From Marinobacter sp. X15-166B (GTDB taxonomy: Bacteria > Pseudomonadota > Gammaproteobacteria > Pseudomonadales > Oleiphilaceae), in assembly GCF_001752365.1 (NCBI RefSeq), contig NZ_MEIY01000001.1, positions 2,862,820-2,926,819 on the forward strand: a stretch of DNA of 64,000 bases. Direction: 5' to 3'. Position numbers and translations under genes: made by a program. Positions 36,511-47,016 of this stretch are shown here, one piece after another (position 1 is the first letter of the stretch; every line of letters begins with the position of its first letter). The notes under the pieces are model-generated. The model saw nothing but the letters and a program-made list of their open reading frames with translations. It was not told the origin of the DNA and made no database searches.

Positions 36511-37276
36511 AGGTATAAAAGAAGATATTCAAAGCGTATTTCACCGCGATCCTGCGGCTCGCAATACCTTTGAAGTATTAACCAACTATCCGGGGTTGCA
36601 TGCCTTGCTGATGCACCGGCTTGCGCACTGGCTATGGCAACGGAATCTGAAATGGCTGGGACGCACCTTGTCGACCATTGCGCGCTGGCTGACCGGTATC
36701 GAGATCCACCCCGGTGCCACCATAGGTCGCCGCTTTTTTATCGACCATGGCATGGGCGTAGTCATCGGCGAAACCACAGTGATCGGTGACGATGTGACCC
36801 TGTACCAGGGGGTGACCCTCGGCGGTACCACCTGGAACAAAGGCAAGCGCCACCCCACCCTGGGTAACGGCGTGGTAGTGGGCGCCGGAGCAAAAATACT
36901 CGGCCCCTTTGAAGTGGGGGACAACGCCAAGGTTGGCTCCAACTCGGTGGTGACCAAAGCAGTGCCTGCCGATGCCACGGTGGTCGGTATTCCCGGGCGG
37001 GTCATTGTGCGCCGCGCCGAGGAATCTGATCCGCGCCGCCGGGAGATGGAAGAGCGAATGGGCTTTGACGCCTACGGTGTCACCGAGGAAATGCCTGACC
37101 CGATTGCCCGGGCCATGCGCAGTTTGCTGGATCATATGCATGCCGTGGACGATCGTCTGGAAATCATGTGCAAGGCACTCCAGAAGGTGACCACGGAGTA
37201 CCAGAACGGCACCTTGCCCGAGCTGGACGAAGAAGATTTTGACTGTGTGCGCGATGACCACAGCAAGACCGGCTGA
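36503..37276 (+). CDS. cysE: Serine O-acetyltransferase CysE
   Basis: 257 residues from ATG 36503 (GTG 36494 is an alternative). It makes O-acetylserine, the carbon acceptor for cysteine synthesis. A helical N-terminus is followed by the left-handed beta-helix: [20 protein letters not shown] (about 67-86, with the catalytic DHG), [20 protein letters not shown] and [20 protein letters not shown]. Length and the ~85-residue extension after the helix match the Pseudomonas-type enzyme. Position next to iscR-iscS links cysteine supply to sulfur transfer. Confidence 0.95.
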   Translation: MFKGIKEDIQSVFHRDPAARNTFEVLTNYPGLHALLMHRLAHWLWQRNLKWLGRTLSTIARWLTGIEIHPGATIGRRFFIDHGMGVVIGETTVIGDDVTLYQGVTLGGTTWNKGKRHPTLGNGVVVGAGAKILGPFEVGDNAKVGSNSVVTKAVPADATVVGIPGRVIVRRAEESDPRRREMEERMGFDAYGVTEEMPDPIARAMRSLLDHMHAVDDRLEIMCKALQKVTTEYQNGTLPELDEEDFDCVRDDHSKTG

Positions 37277-37309
37277 ATACTTGACTGAAATAGTCGGTCA
37301 ATTCATACT
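37277..37309 (+). promoter_or_regulatory. IscR type 1 binding site overlapping the iscR promoter
   Basis: ATACTTGACT-GAAAT-AGTCGGTCAA (37277-37301) matches the type 1 IscR consensus, including both GACT/AGTC half-sites. It overlaps a promoter: -35 TTGACT (37281-37286), 17-base spacer, -10 CATACT (37304-37309). Holo-IscR would repress its own operon here. Confidence 0.85.
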
Positions 37310-37354
37310 GAGTTTTCCCAATTCTTCTCGCTTGCGATATCAGGGCCGAATGCT

Positions 37355-37852
37355 ATGCGTCTGACCACTAAGGGCCGGTATGCCGTTACTGCGATGCTAG
37401 ACCTCGCTCTGCACGATGGTAAGGACCCGGTGAGCCTCGCAGAGATTTCAGCCCGCCAGGATATTTCGCTGTCGTATCTTGAGCAGTTATTCTCTCGCCT
37501 GCGGCGCCACAGCCTGGTGGAGAGCGTCCGCGGTCCTGGCGGTGGCTATCGGCTGAGCCGACAAACCGATATGATTTTCATATCCGACGTTGTTGATGCC
37601 GTCGACGAATCCCTGGACACCACAAGGTGCGGAAACAAGGGGGATTGCCAAGCGGGTGAAAAGTGCCTTACTCATCACCTCTGGTCAGACCTCAGCGAAC
37701 AGATCCACCAGTTTTTGAGTGGTATCAGTCTCGCCCAGTTAATGGAAAACCGGGAAATACAGGTGGTTGCCGCGCGTCAGAATCGTCTGCAGGGGAAAAC
37801 GGAATCCCAGACCATTAACACCGAGCGCCTCTCCAACCAGGCGCCGGCCTGA
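37355..37852 (+). CDS. iscR: Iron-sulfur cluster regulator IscR
   Basis: 165 residues, Rrf2 family. Winged helix at 1-60 ([38 protein letters not shown]). The [2Fe-2S] ligands C92, C98, C104 and H107 are all present ([17 protein letters not shown]), so it should sense cluster status like the E. coli protein. It represses its own promoter (site at 37277) and typically controls suf and other genes. It is followed by iscS only; the remaining isc genes are missing. Confidence 0.95.
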   Translation: MRLTTKGRYAVTAMLDLALHDGKDPVSLAEISARQDISLSYLEQLFSRLRRHSLVESVRGPGGGYRLSRQTDMIFISDVVDAVDESLDTTRCGNKGDCQAGEKCLTHHLWSDLSEQIHQFLSGISLAQLMENREIQVVAARQNRLQGKTESQTINTERLSNQAPA

Positions 37853-37868
37853 ACTCAGTCTCTTACTT

Positions 37869-39017
37869 ATGAAAAAACCAGTGTATTTGGATTATGCGGC
37901 CACGACTCCCGTAGATAATGCCGTTGCCGAAGAAATGATGAAGTACCTCACCTTTGACGGCGTATTTGGCAATCCGGCCTCCCGTTCCCACGGTTATGGC
38001 TGGCAGGCCGAAGCTGCAGTCGAAGGTGCCCGGCGTCAGGTTGCCGACCTCATTCATGCCGACCCCCGGGAAATTGTCTGGACCTCCGGTGCCACCGAAT
38101 CCAACAATCTGGCCATCAAGGGTGTGCTTGAAGGCCGGACTGCGCCCCACATCGTCACGTCGGTGATCGAACACAAGGCGGTGCTGGATCCCATCCGGCA
38201 TCTGGAAGCCCGGGGTTGCGAAGTGACCTGGCTGACGCCGGACAGTACCGGGCGGATCAGTGCGGATCAGGTGGCCGAGGCCATTCGCGATACCACCGCA
38301 CTGGTCAGTTTGATGCTGGTGAATAACGAGCTCGGTACCATTTCGGACACCGCTGAAATCGGCAACATGCTGCGCAGTCGCAAGATCCTGTTTCATGTGG
38401 ATGCCGCTCAGGCTGCCGGCAAAATACCGGTGGATGTTACCGCACTGTCCGTCGATCTGCTGTCGCTCTCCGGGCACAAGGTTTACGGCCCCAAAGGGGT
38501 GGGTGCGCTCTATGTACGACGCTCTCCCGATGTGCATGTCGGTGCGCAGATTCATGGTGGGGGGCATGAGCGTGAAATGCGCTCCGGCACGCTGCCGACC
38601 CATCAGATTGTGGGCATGGGCAAAGCGTTTGCGCTTGCCAATGATGTTCTGGACGATGAGCACGAGCGTCTCGAAGGCTTGCGCACGCGTTTCTTGACGG
38701 CACTGGACGGGCTGGAAGGCGTGCGTTTCAATGGCAGCGAAACCCACCGGGTACCGGGCATTGTGAACTTGTCGTTTGCAGGGGTGGATGCGGAATCCCT
38801 GATGCTGGGGCTCCGTGAACTGGCGTTGTCGTCCGGGTCGGCCTGTGCGTCGGCCACCCTGGAGCCCTCCTATGTGTTGCGGGGTATCGGGCTGGACGAC
38901 AAACAGGCCCATCAGGCGTTGCGGTTTTCGATGGGACGCTTTACCACCGCTGAAGAAATTGACTTTGCCTCGTCCCAGGTGAGGGATGTTGTGACCCGAC
39001 TGCGTTCAGTCCGGTAG
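37869..39017 (+). CDS. iscS: Cysteine desulfurase IscS, C-terminally short
   Basis: 382 residues from ATG 37869 ([16 protein letters not shown]). PLP-binding Lys is K204 in [12 protein letters not shown]; the persulfide Cys is C326 in the long mobile loop [17 protein letters not shown], which marks the IscS (group I) type. [10 protein letters not shown] binds the cofactor too. The protein ends at VTRLRSVR, about 20 residues before the usual IscS end (the LSPLWEMYK...EWAHH tail of E. coli), the region that contacts IscU. No remnant of that tail is found in any frame after the TAG. Normally iscU follows; here ndk follows after 68 bases. Confidence 0.93.
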   Translation: MKKPVYLDYAATTPVDNAVAEEMMKYLTFDGVFGNPASRSHGYGWQAEAAVEGARRQVADLIHADPREIVWTSGATESNNLAIKGVLEGRTAPHIVTSVIEHKAVLDPIRHLEARGCEVTWLTPDSTGRISADQVAEAIRDTTALVSLMLVNNELGTISDTAEIGNMLRSRKILFHVDAAQAAGKIPVDVTALSVDLLSLSGHKVYGPKGVGALYVRRSPDVHVGAQIHGGGHEREMRSGTLPTHQIVGMGKAFALANDVLDDEHERLEGLRTRFLTALDGLEGVRFNGSETHRVPGIVNLSFAGVDAESLMLGLRELALSSGSACASATLEPSYVLRGIGLDDKQAHQALRFSMGRFTTAEEIDFASSQVRDVVTRLRSVR

Positions 39018-39085
39018 GCAGTGGCCCCCAGACTGCGTATAATCGCAGCCCTGAAATTTCACCCGAACATTACTGGAGAAACACC

Positions 39086-39514
39086 ATGTCAAACGAACGC
39101 ACCCTGTCCATCATCAAGCCAGACGCCGTTGCCAAAAACGTCATTGGCCAAATCTACAGCCGCTTTGAAGATGCCGGCCTGAAGATTGTCGCCGCCAAAA
39201 TGATGCACCTGAGCGAAGAGCAAGCGGGTGGTTTTTACGCTGAGCACAAAGAGCGTCCTTTCTATGCCGATCTGGTGGCGTTCATGACGTCCGGCCCGGT
39301 GGTTGTCCAGGTTCTGGAAGGCGAAGGTGCGGTTCTGAAGAATCGTGACCTGATGGGTGCGACCAACCCGAAAGAAGCGGCCGAAGGCACCATCCGTGCT
39401 GACTTTGCTACTTCCATTGACGCGAACGCGGTTCACGGTTCTGACTCGGCTGAGTCTGCTGCCCGCGAGATTGCTTATTTTTTTAATGACAACGAAATCT
39501 GCCCGCGCGGCTGA
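39086..39514 (+). CDS. ndk: Nucleoside diphosphate kinase Ndk
   Basis: 142 residues. It moves the gamma phosphate between nucleoside triphosphates and diphosphates. [15 protein letters not shown] is at 7-21 and the phosphorylated His is H118 in [12 protein letters not shown]. The full-length tetramer-type sequence is intact. A TATAAT at 39038-39043 may be its own -10 box, so it need not depend on the iscR promoter. In Pseudomonas it follows the complete isc operon. Confidence 0.97.
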   Translation: MSNERTLSIIKPDAVAKNVIGQIYSRFEDAGLKIVAAKMMHLSEEQAGGFYAEHKERPFYADLVAFMTSGPVVVQVLEGEGAVLKNRDLMGATNPKEAAEGTIRADFATSIDANAVHGSDSAESAAREIAYFFNDNEICPRG

Positions 39515-39580
39515 TTCGTCAAGCGGAGCAGGACGGTCTGGCCGTTCTGCTTCCGTTGGTTATTCGATCGAGGTTTTCTG

Positions 39581-40693
39581 ATGACAAGTGCCACTGAAAA
39601 GGTCAATTTACTGGGGATGCCGAAGGCCAAACTCGAGGCGTTTTTCGAGTCTTTGGGTGAAAAAAAATTTCGTGCCACCCAGATTCTGCAGTGGATTCAT
39701 CAGCGGGGTGTGGACGACTTCGATCAAATGACCAACATGAGCCGTGTGTTGCGGGAAAAGCTGAGTGAGATTGCCGAAATCCGCGGCCCGGAAGTTGTGC
39801 TCGACGAGTTGTCGAAGGACGGCACCCGCAAGTGGGTAATGCGCATGGACAACGGCAACAGTGTCGAAACCGTGCTCATTCCCGACGGCGAACGTGGTAC
39901 TTTGTGTGTTTCCTCACAGATCGGCTGCAGTCTTGATTGTACCTTTTGTTCCACCGGTAAACGGGGGTTCAACCGTAATCTGACGGCGGCGGAAATCATT
40001 GGTCAGGTGTGGGTGGCCCGCAAAGCGTTCATGCCCTTCGAGCCGGGTCCCGAGCGGCCGATTACCAACGTGGTGATGATGGGTATGGGCGAGCCCCTGC
40101 TCAACTTTGACAACGTGGTCGACGCCATGAACCTGATGATGGAAGATCTGGCCTACGGCATTTCCAAGCGCCGGGTGACCCTGAGTACCTCGGGTGTGGT
40201 CCCCGCGATCGACCGGCTGGGTGAAGTTACCGATGTTTCATTGGCAATCTCGTTGCACGCACCCAATGATGAGCTGCGTACCCAGTTGGTGCCGTTGAAT
40301 AAAAAGTATCCGATCGCCGAGTTGCTGGCAGCCACCAAGCGCTATTTGAGCCGGCTGCCGGACAAGCGCAAGGCCACCATCGAGTACACGGTGATTGAGG
40401 GAATGAACGATAAGCCGCAGCACGCCCGCGAGTTGGCGGGGCTGCTGCGCGGGTTGCCCTGCAAAATCAACCTGATTCCGTTCAATCCGTTCCCGGAAAG
40501 CGATTTCCGGCGCCCGGCCATGAACGCAACCCGCCATTTCCAGAAGATATTGAACGAAGCGGGTTATGTGGCCACCATACGAACCCCCCGTGGCGACGAC
40601 ATCGACGCCGCTTGTGGGCAGCTGGTGGGCAACTTTGAAGATCGGACCCGCCGCAGTCAGAGGTATATCCCTGTTCATCAGGTCACCCCTTGA
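39581..40693 (+). CDS. rlmN: Dual-specificity 23S rRNA/tRNA adenine-C2 methyltransferase RlmN
   Basis: 370 residues. Radical SAM enzyme methylating A2503 of 23S rRNA and A37 of some tRNAs. The cluster motif CxxxCxxC is C116, C120 and C123 ([18 protein letters not shown]). The methyl-carrying Cys is in DIDAACGQL near residue 350. [12 protein letters not shown] and [13 protein letters not shown] are other family blocks. It lies between ndk and pilF, the Pseudomonas order. Confidence 0.96.
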   Translation: MTSATEKVNLLGMPKAKLEAFFESLGEKKFRATQILQWIHQRGVDDFDQMTNMSRVLREKLSEIAEIRGPEVVLDELSKDGTRKWVMRMDNGNSVETVLIPDGERGTLCVSSQIGCSLDCTFCSTGKRGFNRNLTAAEIIGQVWVARKAFMPFEPGPERPITNVVMMGMGEPLLNFDNVVDAMNLMMEDLAYGISKRRVTLSTSGVVPAIDRLGEVTDVSLAISLHAPNDELRTQLVPLNKKYPIAELLAATKRYLSRLPDKRKATIEYTVIEGMNDKPQHARELAGLLRGLPCKINLIPFNPFPESDFRRPAMNATRHFQKILNEAGYVATIRTPRGDDIDAACGQLVGNFEDRTRRSQRYIPVHQVTP

Positions 40694-40726
40694 GGCTCAC
40701 ATACTGATCAACAAGGAAACATCGCT

Positions 40727-41533
40727 TTGAAGAGAACACTGGTCAATAACGTTGTACGATTGCTGTTCGGGTATCTGGTAGTCGCGATACTGGCCGGGTG
40801 TGTAACCACCACAAACAGTCGCTTTGCCAAAGAGGCGGACAAAGACAAGGCGGTGGCCAACTATGTGCAGCTGGCCACCGCTTATGTCGGTCAGGGTAAT
40901 GTCGAGCGCGCCCGGGATCACCTCGACCGGGCGATGGAGCTGGATCCGCGCAACGCCGGCGCCCACGCCGCCATGGGGCTTATTTATCAGTACGAACGTG
41001 AGCCGGAACTGGCGGAAGCCGCGTTAGCGAGATCCCTGAGGCTGGACCCCGGCTACACCCGTGGGCGGGTGTTTTACGGTGCCTTGCTGTACGGACAGGG
41101 TCGCTTTGCTGAAGCTCGGGATGCGTTTGCCGTTGCTGCCCGGGATACCGGTTACAAAGATCGGGCCTCCGTGTTTTATAACCTCGGCCTGACCGAAGAA
41201 CAGCTGCACAACAGCCCCGCGGCGGCGGTGGCCTATCGCCGTTCGGTGGAGCTGAGTCGTGGCGATCCGGCTTCCCTGCTGGCGCTGGCGCGCGTCTCAA
41301 TTGACAACGAAGAATATGAACTGGCAGCCCGCTACTATCAGCGGTTGCTGGACAGGATGCAACGTGACCCCAGTATGAGCCACAGCGCTGACAGTCTGCT
41401 GGTCGGCATCAAAATAGCCCGCCACTACGACGATTATAACCGGGTATCCAGTCTGGCCTTGCTTCTGCGGGACCGGTTCCCCGATTCCGATCAGTATAAA
41501 CAGTATAAGGTGCTGACCTCCCATGGCCAATGA
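40727..41533 (+). CDS. pilF: Type IV pilus biogenesis lipoprotein PilF (PilW)
   Basis: 268 residues from a TTG start preceded by AAGGAA. Lipoprotein signal with lipobox LAGC (about 22-25), then TPR repeats: NYVQLATAYVGQGNVERARD near 45-65, MELDPRNAGAHAAMGLIYQY, and several more. PilF is the outer-membrane pilotin that inserts the PilQ secretin. No other pilus assembly gene is near, as in Pseudomonas where pilF also sits between rlmN and rodZ. Its stop overlaps rodZ. Confidence 0.9.
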   Translation: MKRTLVNNVVRLLFGYLVVAILAGCVTTTNSRFAKEADKDKAVANYVQLATAYVGQGNVERARDHLDRAMELDPRNAGAHAAMGLIYQYEREPELAEAALARSLRLDPGYTRGRVFYGALLYGQGRFAEARDAFAVAARDTGYKDRASVFYNLGLTEEQLHNSPAAAVAYRRSVELSRGDPASLLALARVSIDNEEYELAARYYQRLLDRMQRDPSMSHSADSLLVGIKIARHYDDYNRVSSLALLLRDRFPDSDQYKQYKVLTSHGQ

Positions 41534-42533
41534 ATCGACTCAGGGACCTGAACGGGCACAGACGGTTGGCGTGATGTTGCAGGCGGCCCGGCAGCAGCGC
41601 GGCCTGACCGTCAAGCAGGTCGCCGACGCTCAGTATCTCCGGCCGTCGATTATCACCGCTATTGAAGAAGGGCGCTACGATGTCATCGGCAGTGAGCTCT
41701 TTTTAAAGGGTTACATACGCGCTTACGCGACTCATGTCGGGCTGGATGGCGACGCCATTATCCGCTCACTGGACCGCGAACTGGTACCTCTGCGCAAAGA
41801 AAAGGAAGAAGAACAGGAAACCAACCCACTGGTGACCATTGAGCGCCGCAAGCGCAGGAAACGCCGTATCGCCCGGATGTCGTTGATCCTGATCGCCCTG
41901 GTGGCGGCGGTGGTGATTGGGCTGGAGCTGGTTTTTTCTGAAGACGAGTCCGAGCAACCCGTACCTGAGCCACAGGTGCAGCAGGATTCCTCTCCGGCAC
42001 CCGCACCCGAGCCTGCGGAGGAAAGCAGCATCTCAGCCGAAGATCCGGAACCGGTGCCGGAACAGGGACAGGAACCAGAACCGGTGGTGACCACCGCCGA
42101 TCCGGAGTCACCCGCGACCACCGTCGATCCGGAGCTTTCAGCGACAGAAACCGCCGGGGCTGGCGCGGCTGACGTCTTCGCGCCGGGAGCGGAGGTTGCT
42201 GCCGAGGTAACCGCGGCCGAGACGGTCGCGCCGCCGCCGGAGCCCCTGCGCCCGGCGGTTGTGGGCAACGGCGAATCGCTGGCCGGTACGGCCAGCCTTC
42301 GGGCGTCTTTTTCGGGGGACTGCTGGGTACAGATTACCGACGCCGACGGACGCCGGCTGGTGGCGTCCCTGAAGCGGTCCGGCGACACGGTTGAGGTGTC
42401 CGGGGCACCGCCGCTGAAGGTTGTGGTGGGGGCCATGAGCGCTCTGGACAGTCTGAGCTTTCAGGGCGAAGTCGTTGATCTGTCAGCGTTCCGGGTGAGA
42501 AATAACCGCGCTCAGTTTACCCTGGACATCTAA
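41523..42533 (+). CDS. rodZ: Cytoskeletal protein RodZ
   Basis: 336 residues. N-terminal helix-turn-helix (about 15-85: [33 protein letters not shown]), a basic stretch RRKRRKRR then one membrane helix (about 119-137), a Pro/Glu-rich periplasmic linker (about 140-240) and a C-terminal DUF4115 domain (about 255-336, with [18 protein letters not shown]). RodZ links MreB filaments to the wall machinery and sets rod shape. Overlaps pilF by 11 bases. Confidence 0.94.
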   Translation: MANESTQGPERAQTVGVMLQAARQQRGLTVKQVADAQYLRPSIITAIEEGRYDVIGSELFLKGYIRAYATHVGLDGDAIIRSLDRELVPLRKEKEEEQETNPLVTIERRKRRKRRIARMSLILIALVAAVVIGLELVFSEDESEQPVPEPQVQQDSSPAPAPEPAEESSISAEDPEPVPEQGQEPEPVVTTADPESPATTVDPELSATETAGAGAADVFAPGAEVAAEVTAAETVAPPPEPLRPAVVGNGESLAGTASLRASFSGDCWVQITDADGRRLVASLKRSGDTVEVSGAPPLKVVVGAMSALDSLSFQGEVVDLSAFRVRNNRAQFTLDI

Positions 42534-42597
42534 CCGGCATGATTGCTCGGAGTTGCAGGTTCAGACGAGATATTCAGATAACATTGGTTACCGGCTT

Positions 42598-43716
42598 ATG
42601 AAACAGGAATCCCCGATTAAAAGACGACCTTCACGGCAAATCATGATAGGTGACGTGCCGGTCGGCGGCGATGCACCGATCGCCGTGCAGAGTATGACCA
42701 ACACCAATACCTGTGACGTCGAAGCCACGGTTGCCCAGATCAGAAGTCTGGAAGAGGCAGGAGCGGATATAGTGCGGGTGTCGGTTCCCAGTATGGACGC
42801 GGCCGAAGCTTTCGGTAAAATCCGCGCACAGTCCGGGGTGCCGTTGGTGGCGGATATTCATTTCGATCACAAGATCGCCCTCCGGGTGGCGGAATTGGGG
42901 GTGGATTGCCTGCGCATCAACCCGGGTAATATCGGCCGCGAAGACCGGGTAAGTGCCGTCATCAGCGCGGCCCGCGACCGCAACATTCCGATTCGCATCG
43001 GCGTCAACGCCGGCTCTCTGGGCAAGGAGTTGCTGCGCAAGTACAGCGAACCCACCGCCGAGGCGCTGGTGGAATCCGCCATGCGGCACATCGATATTCT
43101 CGACCGGCACGACTTCCAGGACTTCAAGGTCAGTCTGAAGGCGTCCGAAGTGTTCATGACCGTCGCGGCCTATCGGCAGATCGCCGGCCAGATAGAGCAG
43201 CCCTTGCACTTGGGCATTACCGAGGCGGGCGGGTTCCGCTCCGGCACGGTGAAGTCCTCCGTGGGGTTAGGGTTGCTGTTGATGGATGGCATCGGCGACA
43301 CCATCCGGGTGTCCCTGGCTGCGGATCCGGTGCAGGAAATCAAGGTGGGGTACGACATCCTCAAGAGTCTCCGGCTGCGTAGCCGGGGGATCAACTTCAT
43401 CGCGTGCCCCAGTTGCTCCCGCCAGAATTTCGATGTCATCCAGACCATGAACGATCTTGAGGTGCGCCTTGAGGACGTCAACACGTCGCTGGATGTGGCA
43501 ATCATCGGTTGCATCGTAAACGGACCCGGAGAGGCCAAAGTGGCGGATCTGGGGTTGACCGGGGGCAGCCCGAAGAATTTGTTCTACGCGGGAGGGCGGC
43601 CTGACCAGAAGCTGGACAACGCCAACCTCACCGACGATCTGGAGCGACTCATCCGCGAGGAAGTTGCCCGCCGCAAAGCGCAGGAAGCGGCCGTTATTGC
43701 TCGCTCTGACCAGTAA
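42598..43716 (+). CDS. ispG: 4-hydroxy-3-methylbut-2-enyl diphosphate synthase IspG
   Basis: 372 residues from ATG 42598 ([12 protein letters not shown]), equal to the E. coli length; a TTG at 42553 also opens the frame. IspG turns MEcPP into HMBPP in the MEP isoprenoid pathway. The [4Fe-4S] ligands are in [11 protein letters not shown] and [28 protein letters not shown] and [13 protein letters not shown] are family blocks. As an Fe-S enzyme it depends on cluster assembly, relevant given the reduced isc locus nearby. Confidence 0.96.
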   Translation: MKQESPIKRRPSRQIMIGDVPVGGDAPIAVQSMTNTNTCDVEATVAQIRSLEEAGADIVRVSVPSMDAAEAFGKIRAQSGVPLVADIHFDHKIALRVAELGVDCLRINPGNIGREDRVSAVISAARDRNIPIRIGVNAGSLGKELLRKYSEPTAEALVESAMRHIDILDRHDFQDFKVSLKASEVFMTVAAYRQIAGQIEQPLHLGITEAGGFRSGTVKSSVGLGLLLMDGIGDTIRVSLAADPVQEIKVGYDILKSLRLRSRGINFIACPSCSRQNFDVIQTMNDLEVRLEDVNTSLDVAIIGCIVNGPGEAKVADLGLTGGSPKNLFYAGGRPDQKLDNANLTDDLERLIREEVARRKAQEAAVIARSDQ

Positions 43717-43810
43717 CTTTGTCCATAAAGTTGCTGATTTATCAGGAAAAAACATTAACGTATCAGGCTGGACCTCGATGGGCAGCCGGTTAACAGGTAA
43801 GGCGTAAGGT

Positions 43811-45091
43811 TTGGCTAAAATTCAGGCAATCCGGGGCATGAACGACATACTCCCCGATCAAACCCCGGTATGGCAATTTGTTGAAGATACGGTGCGGAAA
43901 GTCGTGGCCAGCTATGGCTACCAGGAAATCCGCATGCCGATTGTTGAACAGACCGATCTGTTCAGGCGCTCTATTGGTGAAGTCACCGACATCGTTGAAA
44001 AAGAAATGTACACCTTCGACGACCGGAACGGGGACAGCCTCACGCTGCGCCCTGAAGGGACGGCCAGCTGTGTACGCGCTGCCGAGGAGCACGGGTTGTT
44101 GTTCAACCAGACCCAGCGTCTCTGGTACATGGGGCCTATGTTCCGCCATGAGCGGCCCCAAAAGGGCCGTTATCGGCAGTTCAATCAGGTGGGTGTAGAG
44201 TGTTTTGGCATGAACGGGCCGGATATTGACGCCGAACTGCTGGTGCTCTCCGCCCGGTTGTGGCGTGAGCTGGGTTTGGCGGAGCACACCCGGCTGGAAA
44301 TCAACTCCATCGGTACGGCAGCGGCGCGACAGGAATACCGCGCGGCCCTGGTCACCTATTTGTCCGGCCATAAGGATCAGCTGGACAGTGACAGTCAGCG
44401 CCGTCTGGACACCAATCCGCTGCGTATTCTCGACAGCAAAAACGCCCAGACGCAGAAAATTCTGGATGGTGCCCCCTGTCTGGACGATTATCTGGATGCG
44501 GAATCCCGCGAACATTTCGCTCGCTTGCGGGAGCTGCTGGACGCTGCCGGAGTGGCCTATACGGTCAACCCGCGCCTGGTCCGCGGCCTGGACTACTACA
44601 GCAAAACCGTGTTCGAGTGGATCACCGACAGCCTGGGGGCACAGGGCACCGTCTGTGCCGGTGGCCGCTACGATGGTCTGGTGGAACAGCTGGGAGGTAA
44701 ACCCACCTATGCGGTGGGCTTTGCAATGGGGCTGGAACGGCTGGTGCTGTTGCTGCAGGCCCTTGAGCTGGTGCCCCAAAAGGTCAACAGCGATATTGAT
44801 ATTTATGTCGCCGCCCTTGGCGATGCGGCCGTAACCACCGCGCTGACCCTGAGTGAGCAGCTGCGGACCGACTTGCCTGGACGCTCAATCGTAACGCATT
44901 GCGGGGGCGGCAGTTTTAAAAGCCAGATGAAGAGAGCGGACCGCAGCGGTGCCGAGGTGGCGCTGCTGTTGGGAGAGAACGAAGTGAACGCCGGGCTGGT
45001 AACCATCAAACCACTGCGATCGGACAGTGCACAGCAGACGGTGAATCAGAACGAGTTGCTGGGCGCACTGGACGGTTTGATGGGCCAGTGA
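43811..45091 (+). CDS. hisS: Histidyl-tRNA synthetase HisS
   Basis: 426 residues, TTG start ([16 protein letters not shown]). Class II synthetase: motif 2 region [19 protein letters not shown] (about 105-123) and the His-specific blocks [15 protein letters not shown] (about 257-271) and [13 protein letters not shown]. The C-terminal anticodon domain begins near 330. Lies 94 bases after ispG; the gap shows no feature I can support. Confidence 0.97.
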   Translation: MAKIQAIRGMNDILPDQTPVWQFVEDTVRKVVASYGYQEIRMPIVEQTDLFRRSIGEVTDIVEKEMYTFDDRNGDSLTLRPEGTASCVRAAEEHGLLFNQTQRLWYMGPMFRHERPQKGRYRQFNQVGVECFGMNGPDIDAELLVLSARLWRELGLAEHTRLEINSIGTAAARQEYRAALVTYLSGHKDQLDSDSQRRLDTNPLRILDSKNAQTQKILDGAPCLDDYLDAESREHFARLRELLDAAGVAYTVNPRLVRGLDYYSKTVFEWITDSLGAQGTVCAGGRYDGLVEQLGGKPTYAVGFAMGLERLVLLLQALELVPQKVNSDIDIYVAALGDAAVTTALTLSEQLRTDLPGRSIVTHCGGGSFKSQMKRADRSGAEVALLLGENEVNAGLVTIKPLRSDSAQQTVNQNELLGALDGLMGQ

Positions 45092-45142
45092 TCTTGCGGG
45101 CGGTTGAACCAGATTCTATAAAAGTTTATTGCGGGAGTTACC

Positions 45143-45799
45143 ATGGCTGAGTTGCGTACTGAAGAAGAACAAATACAGGCGATCAAAGACTGGTGGAAGA
45201 AAAACGGCAGTTCATTGTTGATCGGGATCGGGGCGGCGCTCGCCATTATCTTTGGCTGGCAGGCCTGGCAAAACCATCAGTCCCAGCAGCGCGCGGCGGC
45301 AGCGTCGCAGTTTGCGACCTTACTGAACGCCTACGGCGATACCAGCGACGAGAATCGCACCGACACCGTGGCCTACGTGGCCGACGAACTGCGTGCCGAG
45401 TTTGCCGGCAGCGCCTACGCAACTTACGGAATGCTTATTCTGGCGCAGCAGCAATTGCTTGAGCAGAACGATGTGGCGGCGGCGATTGAATCGCTGCAGT
45501 GGGCCCGGAGTCACGTGGACAAGAAAAGTGCGCTGAACCTGATTGTGCTGCACCGCCTGGCGACCGCGCAACTGGCCGGCGGCCGTCTCGACGAGGCCCT
45601 GGCAACGCTGGGTGAAGCAGAGGTCAGCGAGGCGTTCCGAGCGCTGTTTGAAGAATTGAAAGGCGACATTCTGCTGGCAAAGGGTGAGCCGGATCAGGCC
45701 CGGGATGCGTATCTGGTCGCGCGGCAGCACAGTCTGGCCGGTGGCAACGGTCTGTTGGAGATCAAACTGGCCGATCTCGGCGTCGGGGAGGATGCTTGA
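45143..45799 (+). CDS. yfgM: YfgM family ancillary translocon protein
   Basis: 218 residues. Cytoplasmic N-terminus with TEEEQIQAIKDWWKKNGSSL, one membrane helix (about 24-42), and a periplasmic TPR-like region (SAYATYGMLILAQQQLLEQN onward). YfgM of E. coli binds SecYEG and periplasmic chaperones such as PpiD. Gene order hisS-yfgM-bamB-der is conserved across gammaproteobacteria. Its stop overlaps the bamB ATG. Confidence 0.9.
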   Translation: MAELRTEEEQIQAIKDWWKKNGSSLLIGIGAALAIIFGWQAWQNHQSQQRAAAASQFATLLNAYGDTSDENRTDTVAYVADELRAEFAGSAYATYGMLILAQQQLLEQNDVAAAIESLQWARSHVDKKSALNLIVLHRLATAQLAGGRLDEALATLGEAEVSEAFRALFEELKGDILLAKGEPDQARDAYLVARQHSLAGGNGLLEIKLADLGVGEDA

Positions 45800-46965
45800 T
45801 GCGTTGCCACCGCTGGCCGCTCAGTCGATACCCGTTCCTGGCCGGGTTGCTGGTGTGGCTGCTGGCGGGATGTAGCGCAACGGATACGTTTGAGCAGCCG
45901 GCGCCTGTGCCTGAGGTGGTCAGCACTGTCCTGCTGAAAAAAGTATGGGCGACGTCTGTCGCTGATGGTCACGACGACCGTTTGCTGCAACTCGCGCCCT
46001 GGGTCGCGGACGATACCATCTACGCGGTGTCGTCGCGAGGGGTCCTGTTCGCCCTGAACGCCGCCGATGGCACCCGGAAGTGGCGCGAACAGCTGGAGAC
46101 CCGTATTTTATCCGGTGTCTCGGGTGATCAGGCGCGACTCTACCTGGTGTCTGAAAACGCCAGGCTTATGGCGCTCTCCCGGGACGCTGGCGAACGGCTG
46201 TGGGAAGCAGCATTGCCCAATGAAAGCATTGTTGCGCCCCAGTCCAATGGTTCGATCGTGGTGGCGCAGACCATCGATGGCAAGGTGCTCGGTTTTGATG
46301 CGCAAACGGGCGAAAAACGCTGGCAGTATGACGGGGTAGTGCCGGTGCTCACCTTGCGGGCCGCCGCCCCTCCTCTGGTAGGGCGGGAACTGACGTTGGC
46401 GTCCTTCGCCAATGGTCGGCTGCTGGCCTTGTCAACCGAAACCGGGCAACCCCTGTGGCAGTACCGTATTGGCGAGCCCAAAGGGCGGACCGAGTTGGAA
46501 AGGCTGGTGGATGTCACCAGTCAGCCGCTGATCCTGGAAGGCGCCGCCTTGGTGACCGGGTATCAGGGTAAACTGGCGTTGGTCGATTTGCGCGGCGGCC
46601 GGGAAATCTGGAGCCGGCCGTCATCGAGTCTGCACACGCCAATGATCGGTCAGGGGCACATATTTGTGTCTGAAGCCAACGGCGACATTGTGGCCTACGA
46701 CGGCAGAAGTCGGGAGAAAGTCTGGACTCAGGACAAACTGGCCTGGCGCCAGACCACCCAGCCACTGGTGGTTGATGACCACTTGCTGGTGGGTGATTTT
46801 GAAGGTTTTGTGCATGTTCTGTCGTTAACTGACGGCTCACTGCAAGGCCAGCTGAAGTACGACAGCGATGGGTTACGTGTGCCCATGCAGCCTTTGCATG
46901 ACGGTGTATTGGTGTATGGCAACAGCGGCAAACTGACCCTTTTTAAACTTGAAACGCGCAGTTAA
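45799..46965 (+). CDS. bamB: Outer-membrane assembly lipoprotein BamB
   Basis: 388 residues. Lipobox LLAGC near residue 22-26, then an eight-bladed PQQ-type propeller: GVLFALNAADGTRKWREQLE (about 73-92), SNGSIVVAQTIDGKVLGFDA, and further blades with the A-D-G-x-x-x-W pattern. BamB is part of the BAM complex that folds beta-barrel proteins, and works with BamA. ATG 45799 overlaps the yfgM stop. Confidence 0.95.
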   Translation: MRCHRWPLSRYPFLAGLLVWLLAGCSATDTFEQPAPVPEVVSTVLLKKVWATSVADGHDDRLLQLAPWVADDTIYAVSSRGVLFALNAADGTRKWREQLETRILSGVSGDQARLYLVSENARLMALSRDAGERLWEAALPNESIVAPQSNGSIVVAQTIDGKVLGFDAQTGEKRWQYDGVVPVLTLRAAAPPLVGRELTLASFANGRLLALSTETGQPLWQYRIGEPKGRTELERLVDVTSQPLILEGAALVTGYQGKLALVDLRGGREIWSRPSSSLHTPMIGQGHIFVSEANGDIVAYDGRSREKVWTQDKLAWRQTTQPLVVDDHLLVGDFEGFVHVLSLTDGSLQGQLKYDSDGLRVPMQPLHDGVLVYGNSGKLTLFKLETRS

Positions 46966-47016
46966 GCGCCTGGCGGTGGCCAATGACGGTGCGCCGCCTT
47001 TTAATAGCGAATTAAT

